A DNA stretch of 64,000 nt from Akkermansiaceae bacterium (GCA_903837825.1 CAILVZ010000042.1:25244-89243); one strand, 5' to 3'; numbered from the stretch's first letter, positions 18,117 through 27,158 are shown. The notes: a model not told the origin generated them from the sequence alone. Program-made: numbers and translations.

Positions 18117-18979
18117 GGGTGGTTTGCAGCGTTGGGAAAGTAAATCGCACGGAGGCGGCGCAGGGTCAAATCCAACTCGGCATCGGTCAGCGGCCGATCC
18201 CAAATCAGCAGCCGGGCGATTTCGCCATCGAATGATTCCACCCCAGGGTGCTGGATGGCATCCCGCTCTTGGCCTACCGCCAGGCGCGATGGATTGGCGG
18301 CGGGGTTCACCTTGATTTCCGTGCGGACAAATGGACTCGCAGCGTCAACAAAGAGCTCTAGCGCCACCGTGCCAGCTCCCGCAGCCATCCGTCCCGCAAC
18401 CAACCGGAAAACTCCCGCCACAAACACGGGCCCACCCAGCTTCGGATTGTTCTCATCAAAGCGCCCGAAGGTGACCCCATTGCGAGCACCCCACCAAACG
18501 GAGTTGTCGTCATCGAAGCAGGCCCAAAGCCCTTCATAATTTTCGCCGTTCCGGAGATTGCCGAAAAACGAATTCACATCCTTCAGGCCGACGCTTTGGG
18601 GGTGAGGCGCGACGATGGCGACCCACGTGTTGCCGCTGCCGGTGGTGAGACGATCGAACCGATCTCCATCAAGGCAGACCAATTCCTGCTGGCAGAAGAC
18701 CAATGCGGGCTGGCCGTTGAGCGCGCCGATGTCCTTGCGCAAGGTCGGCCGCCCCGAACCCGCTTGATCACGGCCTTGGTCTCGTTTGATGAAATCCGCA
18801 GGGTCCTCCGTGGGTGCCTGACTCCGCCACCTCGCGACTCGGTCGCCATCTTCCAATGTCAAACCGCTCTTGGCATCCAAGTCCACGACCAAGCCGGAAA
18901 CCGGAATGTCGATGCCACCCCCACGACCGATTCCGGCTAGCAGGCCGAAAAGTGCTAGGTGAAAAATCGAAAATTTCAT
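18113..18979 (-). CDS. Exported LamG/concanavalin-like domain protein
   Basis: 288 residues. A signal peptide (MKFSIFHLALFGLLAGIGRGG) precedes one jelly-roll domain of the LamG/concanavalin A-like superfamily: SGLVVDLDAKSGLTLEDGDRVARW, then GQPALVF, and near the end FDGEIARLLIWDRPLTDAE, a typical LamG closing segment. Such domains bind glycans or proteins outside the cell. No catalytic residues visible. It overlaps the downstream DUF5069 gene by 4 bases, although an exported binder and a cytoplasmic DUF5069 protein have no obvious common role. Confidence 0.72.
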   Translation of the reverse strand: MKFSIFHLALFGLLAGIGRGGGIDIPVSGLVVDLDAKSGLTLEDGDRVARWRSQAPTEDPADFIKRDQGRDQAGSGRPTLRKDIGALNGQPALVFCQQELVCLDGDRFDRLTTGSGNTWVAIVAPHPQSVGLKDVNSFFGNLRNGENYEGLWACFDDDNSVWWGARNGVTFGRFDENNPKLGGPVFVAGVFRLVAGRMAAGAGTVALELFVDAASPFVRTEIKVNPAANPSRLAVGQERDAIQHPGVESFDGEIARLLIWDRPLTDAELDLTLRRLRAIYFPNAANHP

Positions 18980-19057
18980 TCGACCGATGAGTATTCAGAA
19001 AACACACAGGAACCGATCGGCCCGGAAATCAAGGCGGCTGCCCGTGGGCAGGGTTCA

Positions 19058-19429
19058 TCACGATTTCCAATTCAACGCGCCTTTCTTAAGGGCGTAAATG
19101 TAGGCGAAAACCAAGATCCCCGCAAACCCGGCCATGCTGGTGAGGGCGGTCGCCCCTTCGGTGGCCAAGTCACGGAATTGAACGGCCCATGGATACATGA
19201 AAACGACCTCGATGTCGAAAATCACAAACAACATCGCGACCAAATAAAACTTCACCGAGAACCGAGGGGCGCCCTCACCGATCGGCAACATGCCGCACTC
19301 GTAGGCGGTGTCTTTCATCGCAGTCCGCTTCGCCGAACGCCCAAAGACGATGCTCAACGAGAGCGTCGAAACAGCAAAACCAAGAGCGATTAAGACTTGG
19401 AACAGGACGGGAAGGAAATCTTCTGGCAT
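19058..19429 (-). CDS. nuoA: NADH-quinone oxidoreductase subunit A, isolated copy
   Basis: 123 residues with three membrane helices. Conserved family motifs: YECGMLPIGEGAPRFSVKFYLVAMLFVIFDIEVVFMYPWAV. In complex I, NuoA sits in the membrane arm next to the quinone channel, and the Cys in YECG lies in its mobile loop. nuoA normally heads a nuoA-N operon. Here no nuoB or other nuo gene follows; the next gene downstream is the LamG protein. It may be a second copy, or the operon may be dispersed in this genome. Confidence 0.93.
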   Translation of the reverse strand: MPEDFLPVLFQVLIALGFAVSTLSLSIVFGRSAKRTAMKDTAYECGMLPIGEGAPRFSVKFYLVAMLFVIFDIEVVFMYPWAVQFRDLATEGATALTSMAGFAGILVFAYIYALKKGALNWKS

Positions 19430-19482
19430 AAAATCAGCGTGCTTACGCAGGGGTTGTAAGGGCGGAGCTGGAAAATGGGTAG

Positions 19483-19515
19483 AAAAAAATCCGCACCATT
19501 GCGGGTGCGGATTTT
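19483..19515 (-). terminator. Intrinsic terminator after minus-strand gene at 19550
   Basis: A perfect 11-bp stem, AAAATCCGCAC / GTGCGGATTTT, with an 8-base loop. Read on the minus strand it ends in a run of seven T. It lies 34 bases beyond the stop of the 107-residue hypothetical gene. Confidence 0.85.
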
Positions 19516-19549
19516 CAGAAATGCGACAGGTTGTCAGTCGCGGGGAGCC

Positions 19550-19873
19550 TCAAGCGTCGTCTTGAGCCGCTGCGTCTTGAGCGGCAGCAAATGCGCTGGA
19601 TGCTTCATGAACGCGGGAAGTTCCCTTGTATTCCTTGCCGATCTTCTCCACGAGGCCGCGGGTCACGAGGTTTTGCAGCTTTTCATAGGCACGGAGGCGG
19701 AGCATCTCTTCGCCACCACTCACCGCATTGCGAACCTTCAAATTCGCGAAAACTCGCTCAAATAAGTCATTGAAACCAAAAACCTTCTTCTCGGAAAGGA
19801 CGGTGCAAAGCTCGTCGGTCACATGATCTGGAAGGCGGCGGGAGAATCGGGTGCGTTTCGTGGAAATTGCCAT
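19550..19873 (-). CDS. Small hypothetical protein, possibly winged-helix-like
   Basis: 107 residues from MAISTKRTRFSRRLPDHVTDEL. Helical, with a basic N-terminus and an Ala/Gln/Asp-rich tail (AFAAAQDAAAQDDA). The core LRAYEKLQNLVTRGLVEKIGKEYKGT looks like the recognition helix and wing of a winged-helix DNA-binding fold, but no family is assigned. The ATG at 19873 is preferred; the track's start at 19927 lies in the AT-rich promoter zone. Its own terminator lies downstream. Divergent from L31. Confidence 0.6.
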   Translation of the reverse strand: MAISTKRTRFSRRLPDHVTDELCTVLSEKKVFGFNDLFERVFANLKVRNAVSGGEEMLRLRAYEKLQNLVTRGLVEKIGKEYKGTSRVHEASSAFAAAQDAAAQDDA

Positions 19874-20010
19874 AACGAGATGACTATACACAGCCCCAAG
19901 ATAAAAGCGAACTAAAAAAATCATCACTGATACCCCAATTTCACCTACGCATCAACAAATTATTGGCAGATTTTTTAAAAAATTTCCGCAAAATCCCTAT
20001 CGATGACAGC

Positions 20011-20038
20011 TTGACAGACTGAAAATTTCGTCCAATCT
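20011..20038 (+). promoter_or_regulatory. Possible promoter for L31 gene
   Basis: A perfect -35 box TTGACA at 20011 lies 16 bases before CAATCT, which is a poor -10. The surrounding 200 bases are AT-rich, with an ATTTTTTAAAAAAT palindrome upstream. Weak evidence. Confidence 0.25.
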
Positions 20039-20081
20039 CACCCCCCCGTCGCGTCGGTAACGTGGCTGGAACTTGATTCTC

Positions 20082-20351
20082 ATGAAAAAGGACCTTCATC
20101 CCAACTACAATCCGGTCGTCTTCGTTGACATGACCACCGGGAAGCGCTTCATCAGCCGCTCGACCAAGAGCTCCGAAAAAAAGGAAATGATCGATGGCGT
20201 TGAGCACAGCTTGATCTCGATCGGTATCACCTCAGACTCGCATCCGTTCTTCACTGGACTTGCTCAGTTTGTGGACACCGAAGGCCGGATCGACAAATTC
20301 CAAAAGCGTTTCGGTGCCGTGCGCCGCGTGGGCAAGCCAAAGCTCGACTGA
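20082..20351 (+). CDS. rpmE2: Ribosomal protein L31, type B (zinc-free)
   Basis: 89 residues. Family motifs: MKKDLHPNYNPVVFVDMTTGKRF, then SHPFFTGLAQFVDTEGRIDKFQKRFG. The CxxC zinc ribbon of ordinary L31 is absent, which makes this the type B (YkgM) form. In other bacteria type B copies replace zinc-binding L31 when zinc is scarce and are often under Zur. No clear Zur box is seen. Start at ATG 20082 rather than the TTG at 20073. Confidence 0.92.
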   Translation: MKKDLHPNYNPVVFVDMTTGKRFISRSTKSSEKKEMIDGVEHSLISIGITSDSHPFFTGLAQFVDTEGRIDKFQKRFGAVRRVGKPKLD

Positions 20352-20371
20352 GCCGGCCAGCCCGTTGGGAA

Positions 20372-22273
20372 TCACGCCGCTTCGGCAATCGCAAGGACCT
20401 CCGCAAACGGGAGGTCTGCGAGCATGCCGAACGCGGAGTTTCTTGTCAGCCTCGCACGAGTCGCTGCGGGGCTCGCCATGCCACAAAGAAAACGGGCCAG
20501 TTGACGCGGTGTCGCTAAGGCGGCGTGTCGCTCGTCGGTTAGAACCCGGACCAAGGCGATTTCTTCGTCCGAGACCCGGCGGACTTTGGGACGTTTGATC
20601 GATTTGGCGGGAACACCCCGGCAACGGTCACAGTGTCCGCATGGGGCATCGAGCGTCTCGCCAAAGTGCTTGGTGAGATAGCCCGTCAGGCAACCACGGT
20701 GCGCCGAAAGCCCGACGACCTGACTGAGACGCGCGAGGTCAGCGTGCTCACGGGCCTGGAATTTCTCCACGAGTTGCGCAACGAGTAGGTTAAGGTCGCC
20801 TGGGTCTTTTTTCTGCCGGTAGCATTGCCGAACCCCTGAAACACTCAGAATCGCGTCGCCTGCGGCTTGCAGGTGGTTGATGGCCGCAACGATTTTTTCC
20901 CTCGGCTGCTTGAGATCGGCCGCAAGCGAGGATGGGTCGAGATGGAGCCACCAGCGCTTGAGCTCGCCCGACTCGAGGATTTTACGAACCAACTTTTGTT
21001 CGGCGGGCAGGCGACCTGCTAGAATTTTTTCCTGAGGCTGGAGGAGTTTCACGCGATACGTCGCGTAGAAGGACCCGGTGGCTTCGATGATGCCCTCGAT
21101 CTCCAAATAGGTGATGATCGTGGAGATCACGTTGCTGCGGATGTCACAGACAGTGGAAAGCTCGTAAGGAGAAACGTCAAACACAGGCCCGAGGCGGAGC
21201 AGGCGCTGGATAAGATTTCCGAGGGCCTGGGTCGATGGGGCGTCGGCATGGATGAAATTTTCGAGCACGTTGAGGTCGTCGCCGCAGGCAAGCATCTCGC
21301 AAAGTGCCGGTTGATCATCGCGGCCCGCCCGGCCAATTTCTTGGGTGTGGTTTTCGAGACTCTTCGGCAAGTTGTAGTGGAAGACCGCACGGATGTTGGA
21401 TTTGTCGATCCCCATGCCGAAGGCGATCGTTGCTACGATGATGCGAGCCTCACCTGTCATGAAGGCATTCTGGGCATCGGCCCGGAAATCCGCTGGCAGG
21501 CCGGCGTGATAAGCCCGCGCGGGCAGCCCGCTGCGAGCCAGAAAAGTCGCAACCTCCTCGGCGGTTTCCTGCCGAGTCACGTAAACCACCACCGAACCAT
21601 CCACGGCATTGATCTTGTCGAGGAGAAGGCCCTTCCGCTCGACCGCTGTGCAGGGTGTCACGCGGAGGTCCAGATTCGGCCGATGAAAACTCAGCTGCAC
21701 GTGGTCATCCGCAGCAATACGAAACGACTTGCGGATTTCGCGCGCGACCTTGGGCGTGGCGGTCGCGGTGAGCGCGAGCACACGCGGAACCTTCAATCGC
21801 CGGCAAATCTTTGCCAGCATCAGGTAGTCGGGCCGGAAATTGTGTCCCCATTCCGAGATACAATGCGCCTCATCGATCGCGACGAGTTGGATCGGCAGTT
21901 TTTTCAGCCGCTGGCGAAACACCTCGTTCGCAAATCGCTCCGGGGCGACATAAAGCAGCTTGAGCGTGCCCGCCTCAAGCCGCTCATAAACCTCTCGGAG
22001 CGCATCCGCATCAAGCGTCGAATCCAGCCGCGCTGCGGGAATGCCCTTGGCATTCAGAGCGTCGACTTGGTCACGCATCAATGCGATGAGCGGAGATACC
22101 ACCAAGGTCAGGCCATCTAACAGAATTGCTGGAAGTTGGTAGCAAAGCGATTTCCCTCCGCCGGTAGGAAAAATCGCCAACGCCGAGCGGCCATCTAACA
22201 GCGCGGTGATGACCGCTTCTTGGCCACCGCGAAACGCATCGAAGCCGAAATGAGTGCGGAGAGTGGCAAGCAC
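20372..22273 (-). CDS. recQ: ATP-dependent DNA helicase RecQ
   Basis: 633 residues with full RecQ layout. SF2 helicase core: PTGGGKSLCYQLPA (Walker A), IDEAHCISEWGHNFRPDY (DEAH plus aromatic loop), LALTATATP and QEIGRAGRDD. RecQ-C zinc-binding cysteines in GCLTGYLTKHFGETLDAPCGHCDRCRG. A C-terminal helical tail (LARFLCGMASPAATRARL) may be a degenerate HRDC domain. RecQ unwinds 3'-5' in recombination and fork repair. The 290-residue plus-strand ORF inside it is a shadow. Divergent from the alcohol dehydrogenase. Confidence 0.95.
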   Translation of the reverse strand: MLATLRTHFGFDAFRGGQEAVITALLDGRSALAIFPTGGGKSLCYQLPAILLDGLTLVVSPLIALMRDQVDALNAKGIPAARLDSTLDADALREVYERLEAGTLKLLYVAPERFANEVFRQRLKKLPIQLVAIDEAHCISEWGHNFRPDYLMLAKICRRLKVPRVLALTATATPKVAREIRKSFRIAADDHVQLSFHRPNLDLRVTPCTAVERKGLLLDKINAVDGSVVVYVTRQETAEEVATFLARSGLPARAYHAGLPADFRADAQNAFMTGEARIIVATIAFGMGIDKSNIRAVFHYNLPKSLENHTQEIGRAGRDDQPALCEMLACGDDLNVLENFIHADAPSTQALGNLIQRLLRLGPVFDVSPYELSTVCDIRSNVISTIITYLEIEGIIEATGSFYATYRVKLLQPQEKILAGRLPAEQKLVRKILESGELKRWWLHLDPSSLAADLKQPREKIVAAINHLQAAGDAILSVSGVRQCYRQKKDPGDLNLLVAQLVEKFQAREHADLARLSQVVGLSAHRGCLTGYLTKHFGETLDAPCGHCDRCRGVPAKSIKRPKVRRVSDEEIALVRVLTDERHAALATPRQLARFLCGMASPAATRARLTRNSAFGMLADLPFAEVLAIAEAA

Positions 22274-22392
22274 GGGTGAAGCTTGTCATCCACCACGCCC
22301 GAGGCAAGGGCGAAGCAACCGCATCGTGCCGTCAACCAATTGAGCGACGATTGGATTGGATCAATGCCCAACGAACGGCTATGATGATACCC

Positions 22393-23403
22393 ATGACAGA
22401 CATTTTCCACGGATGGGCCGCCACGGGTGCCGGACAAGCGCTCAAAGCGATCGAGTTCAACCCAGGCGAAATGCTCGCCGATCAAGTCCAACTGAAGGTC
22501 GAATCCTGCGGGATTTGTCACTCGGATCTTTCGATGCTCGACAACGATTGGGGGCAATCGACGTTCCCTCTGGTGCCTGGCCATGAGGTGATTGGCACGA
22601 TCGAGAAAATCGGCACTCACACGAAAGGGCTCGTCGTGGGCGACCGCGTCGGGCTGGGTTGGTTTGCGGGGAGCTGTCTCTCATGCCAACCATGCCTCTC
22701 GGGCAAGCACCAACTTTGCTCCAGCGCCGAGCAGACGATCGTCGGCCGTCACGGTGGCTTTGCCGACCGCGTTCGCGCGAATTGGGAATGGGCGATCAAG
22801 CTCCCCCAGGCGCTCGATCCCGCCAGCGCAGGCCCGCTGTTTTGTGGCGGCATCACGGTTTTCGCGCCGATCATCGACTGCGGCGTGAAACCGACCCACC
22901 GCGTGGGCGTCATCGGGATCGGCGGACTGGGGCATCTTGCGCTCCAATTTTTGAACAAATGGGGCTGCGAAGTCACGGCCTTCACCTCGAGTGAATCGAA
23001 GGCCGAAGACGCACGCATGCTGGGTGCCCATCACGTGGTCGGGACTCGCGACAAGGCTGCGCTCGCAAAACTCGCAGGAAGCTTCGACTTTATCCTGGTC
23101 ACCGCCAACGTCGCGCTCGACTGGGACGCTTACCTCGCGGCGCTCGCACCGGATGGCCGACTCCATTTTGTCGGCGCGGTGTTAGAACCCGTGCCCGTCG
23201 CGGCATTCTCACTGATCGGTGGACGAAAATCGATCTCGGGCTCGCCCCTCGGTTCGCCCGCGACGATCGCGACGATGCTCGAATTCTGCGCACGCCACCA
23301 GATCGCGCCAGTCACCGAATCCTTCGCCATGCACGATGTGAATGCCGCACTCGACCACTTGCGCGCAGGCAAGGCACGCCACCGGATTGTCCTAAAAAAC
23401 TAG
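22393..23403 (+). CDS. Zinc-dependent alcohol dehydrogenase, YahK/CAD-like
   Basis: 336 residues of the medium-chain dehydrogenase superfamily. Catalytic zinc ligands: CGICHSD, and GHEVIG. Structural zinc cysteines in GSCLSCQPCLSGKHQLC. Rossmann loop GVIGIGGLGHLALQF. The sequence resembles NADPH-dependent aldehyde reductases such as YahK. Several in-frame ATGs (22381, 22384, 22393) make the exact start uncertain. The track start at 22276 adds a stretch unlike the family. Substrate unknown; probably aldehyde reduction. Confidence 0.88.
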   Translation: MTDIFHGWAATGAGQALKAIEFNPGEMLADQVQLKVESCGICHSDLSMLDNDWGQSTFPLVPGHEVIGTIEKIGTHTKGLVVGDRVGLGWFAGSCLSCQPCLSGKHQLCSSAEQTIVGRHGGFADRVRANWEWAIKLPQALDPASAGPLFCGGITVFAPIIDCGVKPTHRVGVIGIGGLGHLALQFLNKWGCEVTAFTSSESKAEDARMLGAHHVVGTRDKAALAKLAGSFDFILVTANVALDWDAYLAALAPDGRLHFVGAVLEPVPVAAFSLIGGRKSISGSPLGSPATIATMLEFCARHQIAPVTESFAMHDVNAALDHLRAGKARHRIVLKN

Positions 23404-23428
23404 GAAATTCAGAGGCGGCGCGTACATT

Positions 23429-23782
23429 CTAACCGATCGCTTTTTTCCAGACGTCGGGTTTGAAACCATTGAGGGTGACCCCATCGCCCATGAGAAACGG
23501 ACGCTTCACCAAGTTGCCGTTTTGGGAGAGTAGCACCAAAACTTCGGCTTCTGACATACTGGGCAACTTGTCCTTCAAGCCCAGTGCGCGGTAGTCATTG
23601 CCAGAAGTGTTGATGAGCCGCTTCAACTCGCCGCCAGAAGCGTCCAAGGCAACTCGAAGCTCGTCTACCGTGGGCGGCGTCTCGCGAATCGCACGAATCT
23701 CGTGCTTGATGCCCTGTGCATCCAACCACTTGAGCGCGTCACGGCAGGTGCTGCATTTTTGATAAACGTAAACGATCTTCAT
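23429..23782 (-). CDS. ArsC/Spx-family thioredoxin-fold protein
   Basis: 117 residues from MKIVYVYQKCSTCRDALKWLD. The N-terminal CSTC motif and the tail LVKRPFLMGDGVTLNGFK are diagnostic of the ArsC/Spx family. Members are either glutaredoxin-coupled arsenate reductases or, like Spx and YffB, proteins of other or unclear function. No arsenic genes are nearby, so an Spx/YffB-like role is more likely. Ends in TAG. The ATG at 23782 is preferred over the track's 23860. Confidence 0.83.
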   Translation of the reverse strand: MKIVYVYQKCSTCRDALKWLDAQGIKHEIRAIRETPPTVDELRVALDASGGELKRLINTSGNDYRALGLKDKLPSMSEAEVLVLLSQNGNLVKRPFLMGDGVTLNGFKPDVWKKAIG

Positions 23783-23906
23783 GGGCACCAGCATGCTTGA
23801 TCGCCGACGACGCGCAAGGCTGCGATTTCTCGCTGATTCCGCCTCCTTGCGGCGGGACACTCCTTCGCGCTCGACTCCATGGCCGATGTTGCCTCACATT
23901 TCGTGC

Positions 23907-24509
23907 ATGAAACCTCGTTTTTCGCCACCGCATGGCGCGCAGAACAAGCAAGCACGCGAGAACCGTCACGTCCAAGCCGTGGAGACGATCACCCCAGCGC
24001 TGGATGAAGACGACCTCATGGCGATTGTTGCGCAGCAAGCGGTGCCCTTCGTGCTGATCTTGGACTGCGTGCAAGATCCGCACAACCTCGGCGCCATTTT
24101 ACGCTCGGCAGATGCTGCTGGAGTTCACGCCGTGGTCGCTCCCAAGGACAAAGCGGTGGGCATCACCGAAACCGTGCGCCGAATCTCGGTGGGCGCTGCC
24201 GACTACGTTCCATTCGCCCAAGTGACGAATCTCGCTCGAACCATGGAGAAGCTCAAGGCCGCTGGATTGTGGATTGTCGGCACCTCAGATCACGCGACGT
24301 CGAAGTCGATTTACGATCTCGATCTCCGAGGCCCACTTGCCTTGGTCTTGGGTGCCGAGGAAAAAGGCATGCGCCGCCTAACGGAAGAAAATTGTGACTT
24401 TCTCGCCGCCATTCCGATGGCCGGTAAAGTTGAGTGCCTAAACGTCTCAGTCGCCACCGGTGTCTGTTTATTTGAGGCGGTGCGTCAACGCCGAATCCCC
24501 AGTGAATGA
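23907..24509 (+). CDS. rlmB: TrmH/SpoU-family RNA 2'-O-methyltransferase (RlmB-like)
   Basis: 200 residues from MKPRFSPPHGAQNKQ; ATG 23886 is an alternative. SPOUT motifs: LILDCVQDPHNLGAILRSADAAG, LVLGAEEKGMRRLTEENCD and LNVSVATGVCLFEAVRQR. RlmB methylates G2251 of 23S rRNA. The N-terminal substrate-binding domain of E. coli RlmB is reduced here to about 45 residues (ARENRHVQAVETITPALDED), so another rRNA or tRNA target is possible. The stop overlaps the start of the phosphoesterase gene. Confidence 0.78.
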   Translation: MKPRFSPPHGAQNKQARENRHVQAVETITPALDEDDLMAIVAQQAVPFVLILDCVQDPHNLGAILRSADAAGVHAVVAPKDKAVGITETVRRISVGAADYVPFAQVTNLARTMEKLKAAGLWIVGTSDHATSKSIYDLDLRGPLALVLGAEEKGMRRLTEENCDFLAAIPMAGKVECLNVSVATGVCLFEAVRQRRIPSE

Positions 24510-25302
24510 ACCCGTTCGAGTCTTGTCCGACCTGCATCTCGGACACAAGGTCTCGCGGATCGGAAACGTTTCCGCACTGCGCCCGCTGATCGCGGGAGCT
24601 AGGACGATCATCTTCAATGGCGACGTCTGGCAGGAACTCGCACTTCCATTTTTCGAACGCTCGTCCGAGATGCTCGCGGATCTGAAGGCGCTTTGTCACG
24701 ACGAGGGCGCAGAAGCGGTTTTTCTGGCAGGAAATCATGACCCTGGCTGGCCAGGCCTTGGCTGGGTCGAGCTGGCCGAGGGCCGCATCGTCATCACCCA
24801 CGGCGACGCTTTGTTTTTTGATGGCTCTCCTTGGAAACGTGAAGTCCTGATCCGGAGTGGCCATGTCATGGATCTCTGGAAACAACACCCGCGCGCGCAC
24901 CACGATGTCGAAGAGCGGCTACGCCTCGCCCGCACGATCGCCCGCGAGCTTTGTTCGGTCGAGCACCCGACGGGCCGAAGACTGGTCGAACGAGCATGGG
25001 ATGCCATCATGCCGCCGCAGCGAGCTTTTAAGATGTTAGAAAGCTGGTTGACCCAAGGCTCCAAGGGCGCGGAATTTTGCGAACGTTATTTTCCAACGGC
25101 GGAAGTGCTCATCGTCGGCCACTTCCACCATGCCGGAACTTGGCTCCGCAAGGGCCGCCGCATCATCAACACCGGTTCCTTTGTCACTCCAGGGCGCGCC
25201 CACTGGATCGAATGGAACAACGGATGGCTGCATCGCGGCCTCATCGATGAGTCGTCAAACGTCTATCGCAAGGGCACCACCCTCGATGTCTGGCGGTTTT
25301 GA
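24502..25302 (+). CDS. Calcineurin-like metallophosphoesterase
   Basis: 266 residues from a GTG start that overlaps the end of the upstream methyltransferase. Metal-binding motifs in order: LSDLHLGH, IIFNGDVWQE, LAGNHDPGW, VITHGDAL and VGHFHHAGTW. This is the complete dinuclear-site set of calcineurin-like phosphoesterases. It resembles UDP-2,3-diacylglucosamine hydrolase-type proteins in having H-rich motifs but lacks clear lipid-A context. Probably cytoplasmic. Substrate unknown. Confidence 0.82.
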   Translation: MNEPVRVLSDLHLGHKVSRIGNVSALRPLIAGARTIIFNGDVWQELALPFFERSSEMLADLKALCHDEGAEAVFLAGNHDPGWPGLGWVELAEGRIVITHGDALFFDGSPWKREVLIRSGHVMDLWKQHPRAHHDVEERLRLARTIARELCSVEHPTGRRLVERAWDAIMPPQRAFKMLESWLTQGSKGAEFCERYFPTAEVLIVGHFHHAGTWLRKGRRIINTGSFVTPGRAHWIEWNNGWLHRGLIDESSNVYRKGTTLDVWRF

Positions 25303-25406
25303 CGGATGATGGGTGGGATCGCCTCTTCCCAAGGTGAGTTCGGGGATGGTTAGGATCAGAGATCCGTTCAGACTTCCAAACAGGACGGTCACCTGCGGAA
25401 AAAAGG

Positions 25407-25481
25407 TGGTACACGAGGACGGGATCGAACCGCCGACCAATCCGGTGTAAGCGGACCGCTCTACCGCTGAGCTACTCGTGC
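25407..25481 (-). tRNA. tRNA-Val (TAC)
   Basis: Minus-strand cloverleaf: acceptor GCACGAG pairs with CTCGTGT, D arm GCTC/GAGC, anticodon stem GTCCG/CGGAT around loop CTTACAC with anticodon TAC, T arm with GGTTCGATCC. The 3' ACCA is encoded. A T-run follows directly. It reads GTA (and GTG by wobble). Confidence 0.93.
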
Positions 25482-25632
25482 TGGTGCGGGGACGGAAACC
25501 TGCAGGAAGAATTCGAGAAGATCAAGCCCTGAGTGTTGGATGCTAGCGCATCATCACATTTTGCCTGGGATTTTGGATAGCTGTGATCCGCTCGGGCCCG
25601 GGATGAATGCGACTCAAAAAACGGGATACACT

Positions 25633-26388
25633 TTACGCGGACTTCCTTCTCCACATCGTCAGCATCCCGATGGCTCCCATCCCGAAGAGAGCGTAGGTGG
25701 AGGGTTCAGGGATTGCGTTGCTGAATGTAGCCGACATGATGTTGTAACTGCCGATGTTTCTACCCCCGTAATTCCCAGCTTGAGTGAACCAAGACGAGCC
25801 GAATGTACTTGAGTAGGAGGGAGTCCAACTCCAGATCGCCTGACCGCTACCGTTAGAAAGCGAAGTATTTGTCCACTGAAGGCGTAAGTCAAAATTCCCA
25901 CTCGTGTTGTTGTATGCCACACTCGTCGGATCCGTAGTCGTATAAATGACAGCGTACGTCGTTCCAGAATTCAGGCTCACGGCACCCGCATTGATCTCCA
26001 ATAAGGTGGGGGTGTTTGGCTGAATGGTTTCAACGTAGTTCTGCGAAAACAGCGGCGAACCGATGGTTTTTCCATTCGTGTCGTCCCACTGATAGATCGA
26101 TCCCTGGTAAGCAAATGTTTGAGATCCCCAGTTGTATTTGAAATAGAGACCAATGGAATTTAGAACATTATCCCCGTTAGATGGTGCTTGAAACACAGAT
26201 CCTATCGTAAGGGTACTGCCTCTACCCCATCCGTCTTGCTACCAACTGCTTGCGCCGGTATTCGTCAGCACGGTAGAAGCATTCGCGGATCCTGCCAAGA
26301 AGGTGAGCCCTGTAGCGACGCCAAGAGCGAGAATGGTTTTTTGAAAAATCGGGCGATGACTCGTGATCATAGGGAGTGCTCTTTCCAT
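25633..26388 (-). pseudogene. PEP-CTERM exported protein split by one in-frame TAG
   Basis: Two ORFs of the track in one frame (26239-26469 and 25633-26196) form one gene with a single TAG at 26239-26241. The first part has a signal peptide (TILALGVATGLTFLAGSANA). The second continues from the codon after TAG (QDGWGRGSTLTIGSVFQ) into a beta-rich domain and ends in a complete PEP-CTERM anchor, AIPEPSTYALFGMGAIGMLTMWRRKSA. Restoring CAG gives SSW-Q-QDGWG. PEP-CTERM proteins are sorted by exosortase, which is not in this window. Start is ATG 26388 (26370 is possible). Confidence 0.75.
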
Positions 26389-26693
26389 GACTGGCTTACA
26401 GAAATTCCTAATGGGTACAGAAACTTTTTTGAATCGGAGAAGGCTGACGACAAGAAAAATGTGACGCATCGGACAAATTTGGGAGCTAAAAGCTTATTTG
26501 GAGGGCTTTGAAACGCATCGGCTCGCATGCCTTCGTCCCGCTCGGCTCCCCCTCGTAAAGGCGCGATCGACGGACAACCCGAAATTCTCAACCTAGACCC
26601 CCTCGGTCCCGTTCAATTTTGAACCCTCTCGTGAAAGCCCGTGGTGTTGCAGGCTTGCGGAGGGGGCGGGGTGATGGTTGAATTCGAAGACGA
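26389..26693. other. Intergenic region
   Basis: About 305 bases between the PEP-CTERM gene start and the next gene, which are divergent. The part next to the PEP-CTERM gene is AT-rich. I see no tRNA, terminator or convincing sigma-54 site. Confidence 0.4.
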
Positions 26694-27158
26694 ATGCATC
26701 TGCGCTTCACCGAACAGGAACTCGCCACGTTGGTGGAAATGGTTAGCCTCGCCGCCAATGTTGCGTCGTGGAACCAGAAGGAGTCTGCGAACGAGCAGGT
26801 TGCGGCATTTGAGAACTTGGAGAGCAAGATTTTAGAAAAAGCTGGGCACTCGGGGATGGCGGATTGGATCGAGTTCGACGAGGAGACCCAGCGGTTCCGG
26901 GTGAGGGCGGAGAAGGAAGAACGTCTGTTCTATCACGAGTGCTACGAGGAATTTCGCAACGAGAGTTTCTGGGATGAATTGGCAGTTCGCTTAGCCGACC
27001 GTGACCTCGCGCGGGCGATCGGCTTCAAAGAGTGGGAAAAACTCAGCGAGGAGGACCGCCGAGCCCGCACGGTGGCTTGGGAAAAACGCTACTGGGAGGA
27101 ATTCACCAAGCGCGGGATTGAACGCGTGGTCGTCATGACCCCGCCGCAGGAAGGTTGA
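26694..27158 (+). CDS. Acidic hypothetical protein
   Basis: 154 residues, strongly charged and helical, with many Glu and Trp/Tyr (FYHECYEEFRNESFWDELAVRLADRDLARAIG). No signal peptide or membrane segment. No family recognised. Probably a soluble cytoplasmic protein. An AAGACGA stretch just before the ATG could act as a weak ribosome-binding site. Confidence 0.6.
   Translation: MHLRFTEQELATLVEMVSLAANVASWNQKESANEQVAAFENLESKILEKAGHSGMADWIEFDEETQRFRVRAEKEERLFYHECYEEFRNESFWDELAVRLADRDLARAIGFKEWEKLSEEDRRARTVAWEKRYWEEFTKRGIERVVVMTPPQEG

Noticed and set aside
21248-22120. 290-residue plus-strand ORF inside recQ
   Set aside because: It runs against the full RecQ motif set and has no recognisable feature of its own.
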